A DNA stretch of 8,511 nucleotides from Paracoccaceae bacterium (GTDB taxonomy: Bacteria > Pseudomonadota > Alphaproteobacteria > Rhodobacterales > Rhodobacteraceae): assembly GCA_003565055.1 (NCBI GenBank), contig PXDM01000028.1:1-8511 (forward strand). Reading direction: 5' to 3'. Positions 6,159 through 8,511 of this stretch are shown here, in pieces. A model generated the notes under the pieces. It saw only the letters and a program-made list of their open reading frames with translations, ran no database searches and had not been told where the DNA came from. Each line of letters starts with the position of its first letter. Positions within the stretch are counted from its first letter, which is position 1. Position numbers and translations under genes: made by a program.

Positions 6159-6752
6159 ATGCGGAAAATCATGCTTAACCGACGCCAGATGCTGACACTG
6201 GCAGGAGGCGGCCTTGTTTCGCTTAGCGCAAGCGCGTCTCTCGCCCAAAGCTTTGTCGGCGAAATCGAAACTGACGCCAATCCCCGTGTCCAGCGCAACA
6301 CCATGAGCTTCAGGACCGTGCAGTGGCGCGATCATTTCGACAGTCTGCGCCATGGTGCCATCATCTGTGACAGCGCATCGCGCGCCGTCCATTTCTGGTC
6401 CGAGGACGAAAGCACCTATCTGGTCTTTCCCTGCTCCGTGCCAATGACCGAGGAATTCACGCGCCGCGGCCGCACTGAAATCGTGCTGAAGCGTCTGAAC
6501 CCGACCTGGATTCCAACCCCGAGCATGCGCGAACGCGACCCGACGCTGCCTGCAATTGTCCATCCGGGGCCGGACAACCCGCTCGGGACCCGCGCGTTGA
6601 ACCTCTCGTGGCAATACTACCGGATCCACGGGATTGATAACCCCGCGAAAATCGGGCGCCGCGCCTCGAACGGCTGCTTCGGCCTGTTCAATCACCATGT
6701 CGAGGAACTTTACGATCTGGTCCGCATCGGGACCCAAGTTGTGGTGCTGTAG
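6159..6752 (+). CDS. L,D-transpeptidase (YkuD/ErfK family), 197 residues
   Basis: This is a periplasmic peptidoglycan cross-linking enzyme that uses a catalytic Cys. The YkuD signature is present as HG at 157-158, then SNGC at 170-173 with C173 as nucleophile. The N-terminus NRRQMLTLAGGGLVSLSASASLAQ is a signal sequence with a twin-arginine look, likely cleaved near residue 30. AAGGAG at 6146-6151 lies 7 bases before the ATG. It lies 55 bases after the cytochrome gene and 4 bases before the FixH-like gene, so it belongs to the same operon. L,D-transpeptidases are known to be copper-sensitive through their active-site Cys. An operon-encoded copy could replace inhibited housekeeping enzymes or stiffen the envelope during copper stress; this is inference. 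An alternative ATG at 6171 would keep the signal region. Confidence 0.93.
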   Translation: MRKIMLNRRQMLTLAGGGLVSLSASASLAQSFVGEIETDANPRVQRNTMSFRTVQWRDHFDSLRHGAIICDSASRAVHFWSEDESTYLVFPCSVPMTEEFTRRGRTEIVLKRLNPTWIPTPSMRERDPTLPAIVHPGPDNPLGTRALNLSWQYYRIHGIDNPAKIGRRASNGCFGLFNHHVEELYDLVRIGTQVVVL

Positions 6753-6756
6753 GGCC

Positions 6757-7185
6757 ATGCGGGCGCTTCGTGCAGGGGTGATCGCAATCCCGCTCGTGAT
6801 TGTCGCAGCGATCGTTGGGGCATTCCTGACCTTTGGTCTGTCTGCAAATCGGGATCATCGCGACTCCCCGACTGCTTCCCAGGCATTCATGTCCAGGGAG
6901 GTCGCCGGCGGTCGCCTCACGGTCGCGGTGGAGGATGGACAGGCACGCGCCTTCGAAATCACCGCCAGGTTCGAAAGTGACGATGGTAGTGACGACGCGA
7001 CGCTCATTCAACCGGGTATATCAATGACCATGGTGGGCCATGACATGGGGCGCACGCCGGTGCCCGTGTTCCGCCGATCAGACGGCACCTGGAAGGGAAC
7101 GGGCAGCTTTCCCATGAGCGGGCGATGGCGCTTCCAGATCGTATTTGATGGCGAAGCCGTCGAAATGGACCATACCGCTCGATGA
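6757..7185 (+). CDS. FixH/YtkA-like membrane-anchored protein, 142 residues
   Basis: One N-terminal helix at about residues 6-28 anchors the protein. The rest looks like a periplasmic beta-sandwich of the FixH/YtkA type: GGRLTVAVEDG at 51-61, then PGISMTMVGHDMG at 86-98 and GTGSFPMSGRWRFQIVF at 114-130. The Met and His residues M90, M92, H95, M97 and M120 form a plausible Cu(I) site. The ATG at 6757 is chosen because the upstream part of the frame overlaps the transpeptidase gene in another frame. The gene starts 4 bases after the transpeptidase stop and ends 9 bases before the next start. FixH proteins assist copper loading of cbb3 oxidases, and related small domains carry copper in the periplasm; either role would fit. 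Family assignment rests on pattern and context. Confidence 0.8.
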   Translation: MRALRAGVIAIPLVIVAAIVGAFLTFGLSANRDHRDSPTASQAFMSREVAGGRLTVAVEDGQARAFEITARFESDDGSDDATLIQPGISMTMVGHDMGRTPVPVFRRSDGTWKGTGSFPMSGRWRFQIVFDGEAVEMDHTAR

Positions 7186-7194
7186 GGAGATGCA

Positions 7195-7617
7195 ATGTCA
7201 CATGAGCGCGCGCTCTGGCCTTGGACCAGAGAGATGCATCCGTTCTACTGGGGCTGGATGGCGGGCATTCTCGCGTTCGCTGCGCTGGGCACGGTATCCG
7301 CTATCTGGGCCAACCCGTTCTTCGTCCGGATGACACCTGTCGGTGCTTGGGAGTTGCCAGCCCTGGTGCTTGTTGCCGTTCTGACCGGAACCTTCGTCGC
7401 GCTTCCCAACGCCTGCGGGCTCCGGCGCGCCACGGCAGGAGGGACGGTGGGTTTCCTCGGCATTGCCTGCCCGACCTGCAACAAGATCCTCATGCTGATC
7501 TTCGGAGGCGAAGCCTTGATGCTCTGGTTCGATCCGATACGGCCTTTCGTCACCACCGGCGGAATTGCTCTCCTGTCCTTTGCCACTTGGCAAAGATGGC
7601 GCTCACTTCACACCTGA
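7195..7617 (+). CDS. Polytopic membrane protein with CPTC motif, 140 residues, function unknown
   Basis: The protein appears to have four membrane segments, at about residues 20-38, 54-71, 84-108 and 116-131. The third opens with GFLGIACPTCNKILMLIFGG, placing Cys92 and Cys95 at or in the membrane, and a further Cys74 lies in PNACG. A membrane CxxC pair of this kind could bind a metal or act as a thiol-disulphide pair. I recognise the pattern as a recurring hypothetical membrane family but know no function. The ribosome site GAGGAG lies just upstream of the ATG, and the gene sits 9 bases after the FixH-like gene. It should act with that protein and with the following haem membrane protein. Confidence 0.85.
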   Translation: MSHERALWPWTREMHPFYWGWMAGILAFAALGTVSAIWANPFFVRMTPVGAWELPALVLVAVLTGTFVALPNACGLRRATAGGTVGFLGIACPTCNKILMLIFGGEALMLWFDPIRPFVTTGGIALLSFATWQRWRSLHT

Positions 7618-7645
7618 AAAACACACTTCCCGAACGAGGCATCCC

Positions 7646-8371
7646 ATGACCACTGCCGCAGACTCGCCCATGACACCGTCCCGATCGACACCGAACCGAC
7701 GGCGAACACTCACACGTCACGTCGTCGTTCTTATCGCAGCCGCCGCACTCGTCTATGCTTTCTCGCTCGTGCACGGTCAGTGGAGCCCGATGCATAGATG
7801 GAACCGCGCATTCGGGGACGCAGCGGTTCTGCTGCTTGCCTTTACGATGACACTCGGTGCCGCGCCGCGTCTTTTTCGTGCGAGTGCGAAATGGCTTCCT
7901 TGGCGGAGGGAACTCGGAATCTATTCAGTGGTTCTGGCCTCTGTGCACACGGTGATCATTCTTGACGGGTGGGTGGAATGGGACTTCTTGCGCCTGTTCG
8001 GGTTCGAGTTCCATCCGGTCGACCTGAAGTACGTGATGCTGCAGCACGGGTTCGGGCTTGCCAATGCCATTGGCATCCTCGCGCTTAGCATCGGACTCAT
8101 CTTGCTGCTCACATCCAGCGACCGCGCGGTGCGATTCCTCGGTTCGACTTCCTGGAAGACAGTCCAGATGACGGCGCTGGTGTTCTGGGCGCTTGTCGTC
8201 GCGCACACAGCCTACTTCCTCTTCGCGCATTTCCTGAGCTTTCATCGCGCCACACCCAACCCGAACCCATTACAGCTTCCCTTCGCCTTCTTGGTTCTCG
8301 CGGTTCTGGTGCTCCGGGCTGCCGCCTTCCTCACGACGATCGGTCGTCGTCCGCACAGGGAAGCCAGGTGA
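7646..8371 (+). CDS. Ferric-reductase-like (MsrQ-type) haem membrane protein, 241 residues
   Basis: This is a polytopic inner-membrane protein likely to bind b-type haem and move electrons across the membrane. After a charged N-terminus there are about six hydrophobic segments. RRELGIY at 88-94 followed by H101, and STSWKTVQ at 167-174 followed by H187 and H195, match the layout of the ferric-reductase-like transmembrane domain (FRD/MsrQ family), whose His pairs hold haem. H134 is a further candidate ligand. No FAD or NAD-binding domain is attached. The ATG at 7646 is chosen over one at 7565 because the earlier one lies inside the preceding gene; GAGG lies about 9 bases upstream. As last gene of the operon it could supply electrons to, or take them from, the cytochrome c or the CPTC protein, which is inference. 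Confidence 0.85.
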   Translation: MTTAADSPMTPSRSTPNRRRTLTRHVVVLIAAAALVYAFSLVHGQWSPMHRWNRAFGDAAVLLLAFTMTLGAAPRLFRASAKWLPWRRELGIYSVVLASVHTVIILDGWVEWDFLRLFGFEFHPVDLKYVMLQHGFGLANAIGILALSIGLILLLTSSDRAVRFLGSTSWKTVQMTALVFWALVVAHTAYFLFAHFLSFHRATPNPNPLQLPFAFLVLAVLVLRAAAFLTTIGRRPHREAR

Positions 8372-8411
8372 TGCAGTTCGCCCAGTAGACCGCCATGCGC
8401 CCCGAACGCCG

Positions 8412-8435
8412 AAAGCCCCCGCGAGGGGGGCTTTT
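8412..8435 (+). terminator. Intrinsic terminator closing the rightward operon
   Basis: AAAGCCCCC and GGGGGCTTT form a 9-bp, very GC-rich stem with loop GCGAG, followed by a run of T. It begins about 40 bases past the last stop, where an operon-ending Rho-independent terminator is expected. The flanking A and T runs also allow weak function from the opposite strand. Confidence 0.9.
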
Positions 8436-8470
8436 GTGTCGGCGGATGTTGGTGTGTGTCGTCGGGTGCT

Positions 8471-8490
8471 GCCGAATGTCAAAATTCGGC
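8471..8490. repeat. Inverted repeat near the right edge, with a possible new ORF start
   Basis: GCCGAAT-GTCAAA-ATTCGGC is a perfect 7-bp inverted repeat. It overlaps an ATG at 8476 that opens a plus-strand frame (MSKFGCGVDVAL) running off the window. The GVDVA start is mildly like the N-terminus of IS110-type transposases, but twelve codons are too few to judge. Nothing else is seen between the terminator and the edge. Confidence 0.35.
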
Positions 8491-8511
8491 TGCGGTGTTG
8501 ATGTGGCGTTG

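Overview
The window is GC-rich, densely coded, and has the character of an alphaproteobacterial copper-handling island. Rhodobacterales is my best guess. This rests on the high G/C use at third codon positions, the Tat-dependent periplasmic proteins and recalled similarity of these gene families to that group; I could not run a database search. No ribosomal RNA, tRNA, CRISPR array or complete insertion sequence is visible.

The layout is two divergent operons around a regulatory region at about 3323-3565. A CueR/MerR-type copper promoter with a 19-bp spacer reads leftwards at 3417-3447. The leftward operon (minus strand, 3322 to 1 and beyond) encodes a Cys-rich secreted protein, a frameshifted or fused remnant with a Tat-like signal and oxidase-like membrane segments, a 62-residue two-helix membrane protein, a SAM-dependent methyltransferase, and the first 387 residues of a copper-type P1B ATPase. 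The last three genes are joined by 4-base ATGA overlaps.

The rightward operon (plus strand, 3566-8371) encodes a second Cys-rich secreted protein, a Tat-exported multicopper oxidase with a Met/His-rich insert, a membrane-anchored cytochrome c, an L,D-transpeptidase, a FixH/YtkA-like protein, a membrane protein with a CPTC motif, and a ferric-reductase-like haem membrane protein. It closes at a strong intrinsic terminator at 8412-8435.

Together the genes suggest export of cytoplasmic Cu(I) by the ATPase, followed by periplasmic oxidation and buffering by the multicopper oxidase and the small Cys/Met proteins. The cytochrome c and the haem membrane protein could be redox partners, and the transpeptidase could remodel the envelope. 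The most notable points are the paired Cys-rich paralogues heading the two operons, the tandem metal-binding domains that have both lost the first Cys of CxxC, the broken oxidase-like gene, and the uncharacterised C-terminal membrane module of the rightward operon.
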